A stretch of 64,000 bases of DNA from Thermoleophilales bacterium (GTDB taxonomy: Bacteria; Actinomycetota; Thermoleophilia; Solirubrobacterales; 70-9), in contig JACJWZ010000002.1 in assembly GCA_020636895.1 (NCBI GenBank), positions 434,001 through 498,000 on the forward strand, in the 5' to 3' direction. The position numbers and the translations under genes were made by a program. The notes under the pieces were generated by a model, which searched no databases, was not told the DNA's origin, and saw only the letters and a program-made list of their open reading frames with translations. Positions 1 to 8,497 of the stretch are shown here, in pieces (position 1 is the first letter of the stretch; each line of letters opens with the position of its first letter).

Positions 1-2
1 AG

Positions 3-1301
3 CTCGGCGTGCCGGTCAAGACGCGCCACAACGAGGTGGCGCCGGGCCAGTACGAGATCGCGCCGATCTACGAGAACTCGAACGTCGGCTCCGATCACCA
101 GCAGCTGACCATGCAGATCATGCAGAACATCGCCCGCAACTACGGGCTGATCTGCCTCCTGCACGAGAAGCCCTTTGCCGGCGTCAACGGCTCCGGCAAG
201 CACAACAACTGGTCGATGGGGACCGACGGCGGGCACAACCTGATGGACCCCGGCGACACCCCGGCGGAGAACGCGAGCTTCCTGTTCTTCTGCACGGCGG
301 TGATCCAGGCGGTCAACAAGCACCAGGGGCTGCTGCGCGCATCGGTCGCGAACATCGGCCAGGACCACCGTCTCGGAGCGAACGAGGCGCCGCCGGCGAT
401 CATCTCGATCTTCCTCGGCGCCGAGCTCGACAAGGCGTTCGAGTCGATCCTCTCCGGCGAGGGTGACGGCAAGACCGAGGAGGCCGTGCTCGGGCTCGGC
501 ACCCCGGTGCTGCCGCCGCTGCCGCTCGACGGCGGCGACCGCAACCGGACCTCGCCGTTCGCGTTCACCGGCAACAAGTTCGAGTTCCGGGCCCTCGGGT
601 CGAGCATGTCGCTCGCCTTCCCGAACACGGTGCTGAACACGATCGTGGCCGAGGCCATCGACGAGCTCGCCGACAAGCTCAAGGCGGAGCTCGACTCCGG
701 CAAGGACATCGGCGAGGCCGTCGGCGAGGTCGTCAAGGAGTCCTACGGCGCGAACCGCCAGATCATCTTCGGCGGCGACGGCTACTCCGAGGAGTGGCAT
801 GCCGAGGCCGAGAGCCGCGGGCTGAAGAACCTGCGGACGACGCCGGACGCGCTGCCGGAGGTCATCTCCGACAGCACCGTCGCGGCCTTCGAGAACTACA
901 ACGTGCTGTCCAGGCGCGAGCTCGAGGCACGCTTCGAGGTCTGGGTCGAGCAGTACACGGTTCTCGCCAACATCGAGGCGGAGACGGCGAAGTCGATCGC
1001 CAAGACGATGATTTTGCCGGCGGCCCTCCGCTACGCGGGGGTCATCGACGACTCCGACATCGACGGTATCGACGGCGAGCTCAAGGCCCTGGTCATCGAC
1101 CTCGTCGCCAAGCTCGGCGAGCTCGAGGAGGCCAACAAGTACCCCGACGGCGTCGAGGGTCTGGAGCTCGCGGAGTACGCCCGCGACAACCAGCTCGCGA
1201 AGATGTCGGAGGTCCGCGAGGTGGCCGACCAGCTCGAGGGGATCGTGGCCGACGACCTCTGGCCGCTGCCCAAGTACTCGGAGATGCTGTTCATCCGGTA
1301 G
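3..1301 (+). CDS. glnN: Glutamine synthetase type III, C-terminal part (5' end outside window)
   Basis: Makes glutamine from glutamate, ammonia and ATP in the cytoplasm. The frame is open from the left edge, so the first codon seen is internal; a GTG at 9 is a valine inside the conserved run VKTRHNEVAPGQYE and not the start. Other type III hallmarks are the KHNNWS substrate loop, NRTSPFAFTGNKFEFR and a long helical C-terminal half ending KYSEMLFIR. About 432 residues are present of a family that is usually around 700, so roughly the N-terminal third is missing. No neighbour suggests a special role. Identity is very secure; regulation lies outside the window. Confidence 0.95.
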   Translation, partial: LGVPVKTRHNEVAPGQYEIAPIYENSNVGSDHQQLTMQIMQNIARNYGLICLLHEKPFAGVNGSGKHNNWSMGTDGGHNLMDPGDTPAENASFLFFCTAVIQAVNKHQGLLRASVANIGQDHRLGANEAPPAIISIFLGAELDKAFESILSGEGDGKTEEAVLGLGTPVLPPLPLDGGDRNRTSPFAFTGNKFEFRALGSSMSLAFPNTVLNTIVAEAIDELADKLKAELDSGKDIGEAVGEVVKESYGANRQIIFGGDGYSEEWHAEAESRGLKNLRTTPDALPEVISDSTVAAFENYNVLSRRELEARFEVWVEQYTVLANIEAETAKSIAKTMILPAALRYAGVIDDSDIDGIDGELKALVIDLVAKLGELEEANKYPDGVEGLELAEYARDNQLAKMSEVREVADQLEGIVADDLWPLPKYSEMLFIR

Positions 1302-1431
1302 CTCCAACCGCACCTCCCGGAGGCGGAACCCGGGGGCTCAGGCTGGGAGCCGGCGGCACGAACGCGACGAGGGGACGTCGCGCTCGTGCCGCTCGGTCGT
1401 TGTGGGGACGTCGATCCGCGAGACTGAGGCC

Positions 1432-2418
1432 ATGAACCCGCGGCCCATCCCAACCCGCACCCTCGGCCACTCCGGCTTCGAGGTCGGCGCGATCGGCCTG
1501 GGCTGCATGGGCATGTCGTGGGGCTACGGCGCGGCTGAACGCGACGAGGAGCGCTCGATCTCGGTCATCCGCCGGGCGCTCGAGATCGGCGTGACTCTGA
1601 TCGACACCTCCGACATGTACGGCCCGTTCACGAACGAGGAGCTGGTCGGCAAGGCGCTGGAGGGGGTCAGGGACGAGGCTGTCGTGGCCACCAAAGGCGG
1701 GCTTGTCGTCGACGACCCGGAGACCGGGGAGCTGCACCGGAACGGCAACCCGCACCACATGCGCGAGGCGCTCGACGCATCGCTGCTCAGGCTCGGGGTC
1801 GACCACGTCGACCTCTACCAGCTCCACCGCGTCGATCCGCACTACGAGATCGAGGAGACCTGGGGGGCGATGGCCGAGGGCGTCGCCCTGGGCAAGGCGC
1901 GCGCGCTCGGGCTTTCGGAGCCGACCCTCGACGAACTCCAGCGGGCGCACGCGGTCCATCCCGTGACGAGCGTGCAGAGCGAGCTGTCCCTGTGGACCCG
2001 CGAGCAGCTCGACGAGATCCTGCCCTGGTGCGAAGAGCACGGCGTCGCGTTCATCCCGTTCTCCCCACTCGGTCGCGGCTTCCTCACCGGACGACTCGAC
2101 GCCGGGGGCTTCGACGCCGACGACATGCGCAGCCGCTTCCCCCGCTTCCAGGAGGAGGCGATGGCCAGAAACCAAGCGATCATCGACGGCGTCGCGCGGA
2201 TCGCAGCCGCGCACGACGCGACTCCCGGGCAGGTCGCGCTGGCCTGGGTCCTCGCACAGGGTGAGATGGTGGTGCCGATCCCGGGGACGCGGCGGATCGA
2301 GTACCTGGAGGAGAACGCCGCCGCGGCGACCCTGGAGCTGGGCGCGCACGAGCTCGAGCGCCTGGACGAGCTCCCGCCCGCCGAGGGCGAGCGCTACCCG
2401 GACAGCTACCGGCCGTAG
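1432..2418 (+). CDS. Aldo/keto reductase (AKR), 328 aa
   Basis: NADPH-dependent oxidoreductase of the AKR superfamily (TIM barrel, cytoplasmic); the substrate cannot be read from sequence. The catalytic tetrad is visible as D58, Y63 (in DTSDMYGPF), K88 (VVATKGG) and H132 (LYQLHRVD). I chose the ATG at 1432 because it gives the usual AKR N-terminus (PTRTLGHSGFEVGAIGLG); a GTG at 1402 would add ten non-family residues. It is a close paralogue of the gene at 62507: both carry the same MYGPFTNEELVG block and the LGRGFLTG loop. It stands alone and converges with the SDR gene at 2465. Confidence 0.9.
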   Translation: MNPRPIPTRTLGHSGFEVGAIGLGCMGMSWGYGAAERDEERSISVIRRALEIGVTLIDTSDMYGPFTNEELVGKALEGVRDEAVVATKGGLVVDDPETGELHRNGNPHHMREALDASLLRLGVDHVDLYQLHRVDPHYEIEETWGAMAEGVALGKARALGLSEPTLDELQRAHAVHPVTSVQSELSLWTREQLDEILPWCEEHGVAFIPFSPLGRGFLTGRLDAGGFDADDMRSRFPRFQEEAMARNQAIIDGVARIAAAHDATPGQVALAWVLAQGEMVVPIPGTRRIEYLEENAAAATLELGAHELERLDELPPAEGERYPDSYRP

Positions 2419-2438
2419 CTCCAGGCCCCTTCGAGGGT

Positions 2439-2472
2439 CTGGGCGCCCAGGTGGCCCAGGTGGTCTAGGTGG
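2439..2472. repeat. Short palindrome and 9-bp triplicate between convergent genes
   Basis: The 46-bp gap between the convergent AKR and SDR genes holds the perfect palindrome CTGGGCGCCCAG (2439-2450). This runs into three copies of AGGTGG spaced every 9 bp (2449, 2458, 2467), the last overlapping the SDR stop codon. It may be slippage-generated sequence around a shared terminator; there is no T-tract. Confidence 0.4.
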
Positions 2473-3253
2473 TCTTGATCAGGCCACCGTCGATCACGAG
2501 GTTGGCCCCGGTCACGTTGGCCGTGCGCTCGGAGGCGAGCAACGTGACGAGCGTCGCGACCTCCTCGGGACGGGTGAACCGGCCGCTGGGGATACCGCCC
2601 ATGCCGGCGACGATCCGCTCGCGCGCCGTATCCGCATCGACGCCCATCGCGGCCCCGACGGTCTGCGCGACCCCGTGGTCCCCGAGCCAGAGCGCCGTCT
2701 CCACCGGCCCGGGCGAGATCGCGTTCACCCGCACACCCTGCGGCCCGAACTCCTGCGCCAGAGCCTTGTTCAGGTTCAGCACCGCCGCCTTCGCCGCCCC
2801 GTAGTCGATCACGTTGCCGTCAGGGTGGTAGAAGGCGTTGACCGAGGCGATGTTGACGATCGCGCCGCCGCCCGCCTCGACCATCGGCCCCAGAGCCGCG
2901 CGGGTCGCCCGCAGGGCGATGAAGAAGTTGACCTGCATCGACCACTCGAAGTCCTCGTCGCTCAGCGCCAGGAAGCCGTCCATTCGCAGCTTCACGGCAC
3001 CGACGTTGTTGACGAGGACGTCGATCCTCCCGGGATCCTCGATGGCCCGGCCGACCAGCTCCGCCGGTGCCTCAGGGGGGCCGAGGTCGATCGCCACCGG
3101 GGTGACGTTCTCCAGGTCCACCAGGCTCTCGATCTCCCGCGAGCCCGCGATCACGTGTGCGCCCTCGCCGGCGAGGGCCTTCGTCGTCGCCAAACCGATC
3201 CCGGCGCCCGCGCCGGTGATCACCGCGACCTTGCCGTCCAATTCGAGGTCCAT
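2465..3253 (-). CDS. SDR family NAD(P)-dependent oxidoreductase, 262 aa
   Basis: Classical short-chain dehydrogenase/reductase of FabG-like length. The Rossmann motif TGAGAGIG is at residues 13-20, NNVG at about 82-85, catalytic S137 in NIASVNA, and Y151-x3-K155 (YGAAK); all active-site residues are present. The ATG at 3253 starts the protein just before the Rossmann strand (MDLELDGKVAVITGAG); upstream in-frame codons lie inside the preceding gene. It is the last gene of a minus-strand set (flavin monooxygenase, LysR, hydrolase, SDR), only 8 bp after the hydrolase stop, so it is probably co-transcribed. The substrate is unknown. Confidence 0.9.
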   Translation of the reverse strand: MDLELDGKVAVITGAGAGIGLATTKALAGEGAHVIAGSREIESLVDLENVTPVAIDLGPPEAPAELVGRAIEDPGRIDVLVNNVGAVKLRMDGFLALSDEDFEWSMQVNFFIALRATRAALGPMVEAGGGAIVNIASVNAFYHPDGNVIDYGAAKAAVLNLNKALAQEFGPQGVRVNAISPGPVETALWLGDHGVAQTVGAAMGVDADTARERIVAGMGGIPSGRFTRPEEVATLVTLLASERTANVTGANLVIDGGLIKTT

Positions 3254-3261
3254 CGGGTCGC

Positions 3262-4098
3262 TCAGTCCGCGGATGAGCTGGGGTTTCCTGCGGCGGCCGC
3301 AACGGCCCAGTCGAGCGCGTAGTCGGCGACCTCCTCCCATCCCGGCTCCCCGAGCGTGAAGTGCGAGCGCCCCGGGAAGGACTTGAGCTCGGTCACCGCC
3401 TCCGACTTCGCGTACTTCTTGAAGTTCGCCTCGGTCTGCGATTCCGGGGCGAGATGGTCCTCCCCCCCGGCGATCAGCAGCAACGGCGCGCGGTCGTCGT
3501 TCCTGAAGTCGATCGCGTTGGCCGCGTGCGGCGTGAGGTTGGCGAGCGCGCCCTGGAACAGGACGCGGCCCGGCCCCGGCACCGCGTAGCGGTCGTAGAT
3601 CACATCGGACTCCGACTCAGACAGCGTGTTCGTGAACGCGTAGTGGAACTCGCCGGCGGTGAGGGCCACAGCGCGGTGGCGGTTGGCCGGGTTCTTCAGC
3701 ACCGGGAACGCCGCCCTGACGGCGGTTGCCGGGACGGCGAGGAGGCCCTTCACCGGCCCCGGGTCGACCGCGACGCCGGCAGCGCCGAGACCACGGTCGA
3801 GCAGGATCTGCGTGAAGACACCACCGAAGGAGTGGCCCATGATGATCGGCGGCGCCGGGAGCTCCTCGACGATCCCGGCGTAGTGCTCGACGATCTCCTC
3901 GATGCCGAGGTCGTCGATCGCGGAGGTGTCGGCCCGGAGGGCGTCGATGTCGCCCTCCATCCCCGGGAAGCTCCGGGCGATCACCTCGAAGCCGCGGGCT
4001 TCGTAGCGCTCGGCCCAGTGCTCCCAGCTGAGGGCGGTCACGAACAGACCGTGGATGAGGACGATGGTGCTGGGGGCGGCGGCGTTCGAATCGGACAT
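3262..4098 (-). CDS. Alpha/beta hydrolase, 278 aa
   Basis: Cytoplasmic alpha/beta-fold hydrolase with an oxyanion HG motif (LIHGLF, about residues 14-19), nucleophile elbow GHSFGG (S90), an acid in GGEDHLAP and a late histidine in GRSHFTLG. The N-terminus is clean (MSDSNAAAPSTIVLIHG) with no signal peptide. It sits 42 bp downstream of the LysR gene and 8 bp upstream of the SDR gene, suggesting one transcript in which a monooxygenase, an esterase or lactonase and a dehydrogenase act in succession. A small-molecule esterase is the simplest reading; the exact substrate is not deducible. Confidence 0.88.
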   Translation of the reverse strand: MSDSNAAAPSTIVLIHGLFVTALSWEHWAERYEARGFEVIARSFPGMEGDIDALRADTSAIDDLGIEEIVEHYAGIVEELPAPPIIMGHSFGGVFTQILLDRGLGAAGVAVDPGPVKGLLAVPATAVRAAFPVLKNPANRHRAVALTAGEFHYAFTNTLSESESDVIYDRYAVPGPGRVLFQGALANLTPHAANAIDFRNDDRAPLLLIAGGEDHLAPESQTEANFKKYAKSEAVTELKSFPGRSHFTLGEPGWEEVADYALDWAVAAAAGNPSSSAD

Positions 4099-4140
4099 GG
4101 CTTGAACCTAGGCCCGGAAGCTCGGGGGATCCAATGCCGA

Positions 4141-5040
4141 TCAGGCCCAGTCCATGCCCTCCGCGAATACCCGCGCCGGGAGATGCTCCTGAGCGAAGGC
4201 GAGATAGGCGCGCACCGCCGAGCGGTTGGTCTCGACCCGCTGGACGTACTCGAAGGGCATCGTCCGCTCCGGCACGAGCGGGATCCGGCTCACCTCGTCG
4301 GGGTAGTCGAGGCGGACGCTGATGCCGAGGTAGTCGGGGGCGGCGCCCAGGCGCGGCGGGTAGATCTCCCGGTTCGACTTGAACCGCGGCGGCTCGACGC
4401 CCTGGAAGAGATCGCGGACCGACTCGTTGAACAGCGAATCCCGCGCCGCGGTCTCGTTCAGGAGCGAGACCTCGTATCCGCTCAGCTCCGCCGGGGTCAG
4501 CTGCTCGCGGCCCGCGAGGGGGTGCCGATCGTTCAACCAGACCGAGAGCTGGTCCTCGAGGAGGTGCGTGTAGGTGAGTCCCTGCAAGTGCCTCGGATGC
4601 AGCGAGACGGCGGCATCGAGCTCCCCGGCGAGGACCTGGCGCTGCAGCTGCCCGCTGAAGGATTCGCGAACCTCGATGTCGACGGCCGGAAACTCGTCGA
4701 GAAACGCCTTCGTCAGCCCGTACCAGCGGTCGCGGCCGCCGGCGAAGGGGAAGCCCAGGGTGAGCCGCCCGTGTGGCCGCGCCGCCTCACCGACCGACAG
4801 CGCCGCCTCGGTCGCCTCGATCGCGGCTCGTGCCTTCTCGATCAGCTCGCGCCCGACCTCGGTCGGCTCGACCCCGTGTGGCCCGCGGACGAGCAGCGGC
4901 TGACCGACCTCGTCCTCGAGCTGCTTGATCTGCCGCGAGAGGGCTGGCTGCGTGATGAACAGGCGCGGCGCGGCGCGGCTGATGCTCCGCTCCTCGACGA
5001 CGACGACGAACGCTCGAAGGTGTCGCAGGTCGACGGACAT
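4141..5040 (-). CDS. LysR-family transcriptional regulator, 299 aa
   Basis: N-terminal winged HTH (about residues 5-62, with SISRAAPRLFITQPALSRQIKQ) followed by the periplasmic-binding-protein-like effector domain; length is normal for LysR regulators. It lies inside a same-strand row, 54 bp after the flavin monooxygenase and 42 bp before the hydrolase. LysR genes are more often divergent from their target, so this internal position suggests autoregulated co-expression. Its likely targets are this gene set; a palindrome at 6451-6468 upstream of the monooxygenase is a candidate site but lacks the classic T-N11-A. Confidence 0.92.
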   Translation of the reverse strand: MSVDLRHLRAFVVVVEERSISRAAPRLFITQPALSRQIKQLEDEVGQPLLVRGPHGVEPTEVGRELIEKARAAIEATEAALSVGEAARPHGRLTLGFPFAGGRDRWYGLTKAFLDEFPAVDIEVRESFSGQLQRQVLAGELDAAVSLHPRHLQGLTYTHLLEDQLSVWLNDRHPLAGREQLTPAELSGYEVSLLNETAARDSLFNESVRDLFQGVEPPRFKSNREIYPPRLGAAPDYLGISVRLDYPDEVSRIPLVPERTMPFEYVQRVETNRSAVRAYLAFAQEHLPARVFAEGMDWA

Positions 5041-5094
5041 GCGGCGAGCATCCCAGACGCAACCCCGCGCCGGGGGCCCGGAGCTCGAGCGATC

Positions 5095-6432
5095 TCAGGC
5101 GCCCACCGATGCCGCGGCTCCCGACAGCGCCCGCTCGCGCCCGGCCTCGATCTCCTTCGCCAGCGTCCGCATGTAGGGCTCGGCGTCGACCTGGATCGTG
5201 TGGCGCTTGGAGGCCACGTAGCGCTTGCGCATCTTCTCCTCGCGCTCGTCGATCTCGTGCTCCATCTCGGCCCGTCCCGGCAGCTCGTAGTTGCCGAGCA
5301 GCGACTCGCCGATGAGCACGCCCTGGCGCTCGGCGATCGGCATGATCGCGCCGAGCGGCTGGATCAGCCCCGGGAAGTACAGGTTCTCGACATCGGGGTG
5401 GAACATGTACATGTAGAGCCGCAGGCGGTTGTCGTCGGCCGAGATGAACTCGTGGTCGAAGAACGGGAACGTGATCTTGTAGCCCGTGCAGTAGACGACC
5501 AGGTCGGTGTGCGCCTCGGTGCCGTCGGTGAAGCGCACGGTCTCCCCCTCGAGCGAGGCGATGTTCGGCTTCACGGTGATCGCGCCGTGGGCGAGCCGGT
5601 CAAGGATGCGGCCGCTGACCGTCGGGTGGGCGTGCCCGAGCTTGTGGTCGGGCTCCGGCAGCCCGTAGTCAGAGGGTTTTCCGACCTGCGAGGCAAGCAG
5701 CTTCTGCAGGATCGGCCAACGGACCGAGGCCGGCATGTGGTCGAGGAGCTTGTTCTCCTTGTCGACCGGCTTGCCGAACAGGTACTTGGGGAGGATCCAG
5801 GCGCCGCGGCGGGCCGCGAGGATGGTGCTCTTGGCGTGGTAGGAGGCGTCGACGGCGATGTCCATGGCCGAGTTGCCCATGCCGAGCACGACCACGTCCT
5901 TGTCGCGGAGTTGCTTCTCGTTCTTGTAGTCGTGGGCGTGGATCTGCTCGCCCTCGAAGGTGTCGCTCCCCGGAAAGGCGGGCTCGGGCCAGCGCGCGTC
6001 CCAGTGGTGGCCGTTGGCGACCACGACGGCGTCGTAGTGGACGGTCTCACCCTCGCTCGTGCGGACGTCGAAGCCTCCGCCCTCGGCCGGCTCGACGTGC
6101 TCGACTCCGACCCCGAACTTGATCCGGTCGCGGAAGCCGAAGTGATCGACGTAGTCGTCGAAGTAGGCGGCGATGTGATCGTGCCGCGGGAAGTCCGGGT
6201 AGTCCTTCGGCATCGGGTAGTCGGAGTACTCCATGCGCTCGCGTGAGGTGTTGATGTGCAGCGAGCTGTAGGAGGAGGAGACCCCGTTCACGTTGCCGAG
6301 GACCCAGTTGCCACCCACCCGGTCGGAGAGCTCGTAGCTGTCGAAGTCGATCCCGCGCTCGTACAGCGCCTTCGCGACCGCGATCCCGGTCGATCCGGCA
6401 CCGATGATGCAGGTGCGGGGAGCGGTGCTCAT
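5095..6432 (-). CDS. Flavin-containing monooxygenase-like (FMO/BVMO type) oxidoreductase, 445 aa
   Basis: FAD- and NADPH-dependent monooxygenase of the FMO group. An FAD-binding GAGSTGIA motif lies at the N-terminus, a second nucleotide-binding motif GMGNSAMDIA in the middle, and the FMO fingerprint F-x-G-x3-H-x3-Y appears as FEGEQIHAHDYK. Such enzymes oxygenate soft heteroatoms or ketones. The ATG at 6432 is preferred over the GTG at 6438; both keep the same domain. It is the first gene of the minus-strand set with LysR, hydrolase and SDR; a Baeyer-Villiger step followed by ester cleavage and alcohol oxidation would fit but is inference. Confidence 0.88.
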   Translation of the reverse strand: MSTAPRTCIIGAGSTGIAVAKALYERGIDFDSYELSDRVGGNWVLGNVNGVSSSYSSLHINTSRERMEYSDYPMPKDYPDFPRHDHIAAYFDDYVDHFGFRDRIKFGVGVEHVEPAEGGGFDVRTSEGETVHYDAVVVANGHHWDARWPEPAFPGSDTFEGEQIHAHDYKNEKQLRDKDVVVLGMGNSAMDIAVDASYHAKSTILAARRGAWILPKYLFGKPVDKENKLLDHMPASVRWPILQKLLASQVGKPSDYGLPEPDHKLGHAHPTVSGRILDRLAHGAITVKPNIASLEGETVRFTDGTEAHTDLVVYCTGYKITFPFFDHEFISADDNRLRLYMYMFHPDVENLYFPGLIQPLGAIMPIAERQGVLIGESLLGNYELPGRAEMEHEIDEREEKMRKRYVASKRHTIQVDAEPYMRTLAKEIEAGRERALSGAAASVGA

Positions 6433-6450
6433 CGGCACCTAGCGTAAGCG

Positions 6451-6468
6451 ACTGGCTACATGGCCAGT
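6451..6468. promoter_or_regulatory. Palindrome upstream of the monooxygenase set (candidate operator)
   Basis: ACTGGC-tacatg-GCCAGT is a perfect 6+6 bp inverted repeat ending 19 bp upstream of the monooxygenase start. Position and symmetry suit a repressor or activator site; nothing identifies the protein that binds it. Confidence 0.45.
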
Positions 6469-6582
6469 AGCGTGACCCCGATGGCGATCGCGATCCTCGG
6501 CGACGCGCGCATGCCGAAGGGGGCGAGGCGCATGTGGCTGGACTGAGCGCGCGGTCCGGAGCCGCTGGGCTCCGCGGCAGCT

Positions 6583-6738
6583 GGCTCACCGCCGGACGTG
6601 TCACCGAAGAACAGGGAATATCTCCGTTCCCGGGTGACAGGTCGGGCCAAGTTGACCGGGGCAGGGCTCACCGCCGGACGTGTCACCGAAGAACAGGGAA
6701 TATCTCCTTTCCCGGGTGACAGGTCGGGGCCGAGTTGA
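6583..6738. repeat. Tandem pair of about 74-bp hairpin repeats (82-bp period)
   Basis: Two nearly identical units start at 6583 and 6665. Each folds as a nested hairpin: outer arms TGTCACC / GGTGACA (6599-6605 with 6633-6639; 6681-6687 with 6715-6721) and inner arms GGGAA / TTCCC (6614-6618 with 6627-6631; 6696-6700 with 6709-6713). Differences between the copies fall mainly in the inner loop and the right end. The array occupies the shared 5' region between the divergent monooxygenase and M1 peptidase genes. The rest of the 391-bp gap (6433-6823) shows no gene. Confidence 0.85.
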
Positions 6739-6823
6739 TCCCGCAGGTGCGCGCGTTGAGTGGACTGGCGCCGCGGGAGCCGGCACCGGCGCCCGCCCCC
6801 CTTCGCTCTGCGAGCATCCCCGC

Positions 6824-8347
6824 GTGCGCCGCGCCCTCCCCCTCGCCGTCCTCGCAACCGCGCTGCTGCTCCCTGCCGCCGCCGCAGCCGCCCCCAAGCC
6901 CGGCGCCCTCTCAGCCGGCGACCCTCTCTTCCCGCAGATCGGCAACGGCGGCTACGACGCGCTCCACTACGAGATCGACCTCGACTACGACCCCGCCGCC
7001 AACGCGCTGCGAGCGGGCACGCGGACGACGATCACCGCCGAGGCGACCCATGATCTCTCCAGCTTCGGGCTCGACTTCCAGCGCGATCTCGCGATCGCCG
7101 GGGTCAGCGTCGACGGCGCCCCAGCGTCATTCGCCCGCCGCGACGCCAAACCGCGCCTGAGCCGCAGCCGCAAGGTCACCCAGCCGGCGAAGCTGATCGT
7201 CACCCCCGCGGCGCCGCTCGCGAAGGGGTCGCGGTTCACCGTCGTCGTCGAGTACTCAGGGACGCCGAAGCCGATCGTCGACCTCGACCACACCGAGGAG
7301 GGGTGGGTGCGGGCCTGCTCCAAGTCGGGAAGCTGCGACGGGTCGTTCACCGTCAACGAGCCGATCGGAGCGCAGAGCTGGTTTCCGAGCAACAACCACA
7401 TGTCCGACAAGGCGACGTTCGCGACCTCGATCACGGCGCCCGACGGCTACACCGCGCTTGGCGCCGGCGATCTCGCGTCGACCACGCCGGCGGGGGACGG
7501 CCGCACGACTTGGCGCTGGGTCGAGAGCCACCCCACCGCCACCTACCTGACGACGGCGACGACCGGCCGCTACGACTTCACTACGGGCTCGATGCACGAG
7601 CGGACTTCAGGCGCGACGTTGCCGCTGTACGGAGCGATCACCTCGGACGGCCCGAAGAAGCGCCGCGACGTCGTCGCCCGCAACACCCGCGACATCCCGG
7701 CGATGGTCAACTTCCTGGCGAAGCGGTTCGGCGCCTACCCGTTCGGGTCGGTCGGCTTCGTCTCGGGCTGGGTCCCGGCGATCGGCTACGCGCTCGAGAA
7801 CCAGACGAAGCCTCACTTCGCCGGCACCGAGAAGGGGCCGGAGGTGAACCGCCCCGAGCTCCTACACGAGCTCGCGCACCAGTGGATGGGTGACGACGTC
7901 ACCGGCCGCACCTGGCAGCAGATCTGGTTCAACGAGGGTTGGGCGACGTTCGCGGAGGTCTACTGGGGAGCGAAGGTCAACGACTCCGGTCAGAGCCCGC
8001 GGCAGTTCTTCCGGCGGGTCCTCGAGATCGACAAGAAGGAGTACCGGCGCCCACCCGCCGACCTCGGCAGCCCCCTGCACCTGTTCGACGCAGTGCCCGT
8101 CTACAACCGCCCCGGGGCGATGATCGAGGGCTACCGCGAGATCGTCGGCAACCATCGCTTCTTCGCCTTCGCCCGCAAGCTCACCGGCCAGCACCGCTAC
8201 GGGACGATCAGCGAGGGCGAGTTCGTCAAGGCGGCGAAGCGGGCGAGCGGGCTCGGCCGCGGCGGTGAGCGGCGGCTCGGCGGCTACTTCCGCCAGTGGC
8301 TGCACCGAGCCGGCAAGCCGCGCATCACCCCCGCCGACTTCCGCTGA
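6824..8347 (+). CDS. Exported M1-family metallopeptidase, 507 aa
   Basis: Zinc aminopeptidase-type protein, probably secreted. The GTG at 6824 begins a signal peptide (RRALPLAVLATALLL, then a run of alanines); an upstream ATG-frame extension would read through the hairpin repeat. After an M1 N-terminal beta domain comes the zinc site H348-E349-x2-H352 (HELAHQW) and the third ligand E371 in WFNEGWATF, exactly 19 residues on. The exopeptidase GAMEN motif is replaced by YALENQ. It is a paralogue of the next gene (shared ENQTKPH, TWQQIW and RPGAMIEGYREIVG). Its substrate is probably extracellular peptides; family assignment is secure. Confidence 0.9.
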   Translation: MRRALPLAVLATALLLPAAAAAAPKPGALSAGDPLFPQIGNGGYDALHYEIDLDYDPAANALRAGTRTTITAEATHDLSSFGLDFQRDLAIAGVSVDGAPASFARRDAKPRLSRSRKVTQPAKLIVTPAAPLAKGSRFTVVVEYSGTPKPIVDLDHTEEGWVRACSKSGSCDGSFTVNEPIGAQSWFPSNNHMSDKATFATSITAPDGYTALGAGDLASTTPAGDGRTTWRWVESHPTATYLTTATTGRYDFTTGSMHERTSGATLPLYGAITSDGPKKRRDVVARNTRDIPAMVNFLAKRFGAYPFGSVGFVSGWVPAIGYALENQTKPHFAGTEKGPEVNRPELLHELAHQWMGDDVTGRTWQQIWFNEGWATFAEVYWGAKVNDSGQSPRQFFRRVLEIDKKEYRRPPADLGSPLHLFDAVPVYNRPGAMIEGYREIVGNHRFFAFARKLTGQHRYGTISEGEFVKAAKRASGLGRGGERRLGGYFRQWLHRAGKPRITPADFR

Positions 8348-8497
8348 GGAGCGGCACGACCTGCGCCACGGCGGCGGGTCCCGGACTACGAATCCTGTCC
8401 AGGCGGTGCAACGCGCCCCGCTCCCAAGTGCAAACCTGTGGAGAACGCGACGGGCCGCGGGAGGCTCGACGCACTACCTCGAAGGGAGCCGGCGCTC

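Noticed and set aside
3361..6246. A 961-codon plus-strand frame across the hydrolase, LysR and monooxygenase genes
   Set aside because: Same shadow effect; three real genes with full motifs lie opposite and the translation is Arg/Val/Leu/Glu-biased with no fold.
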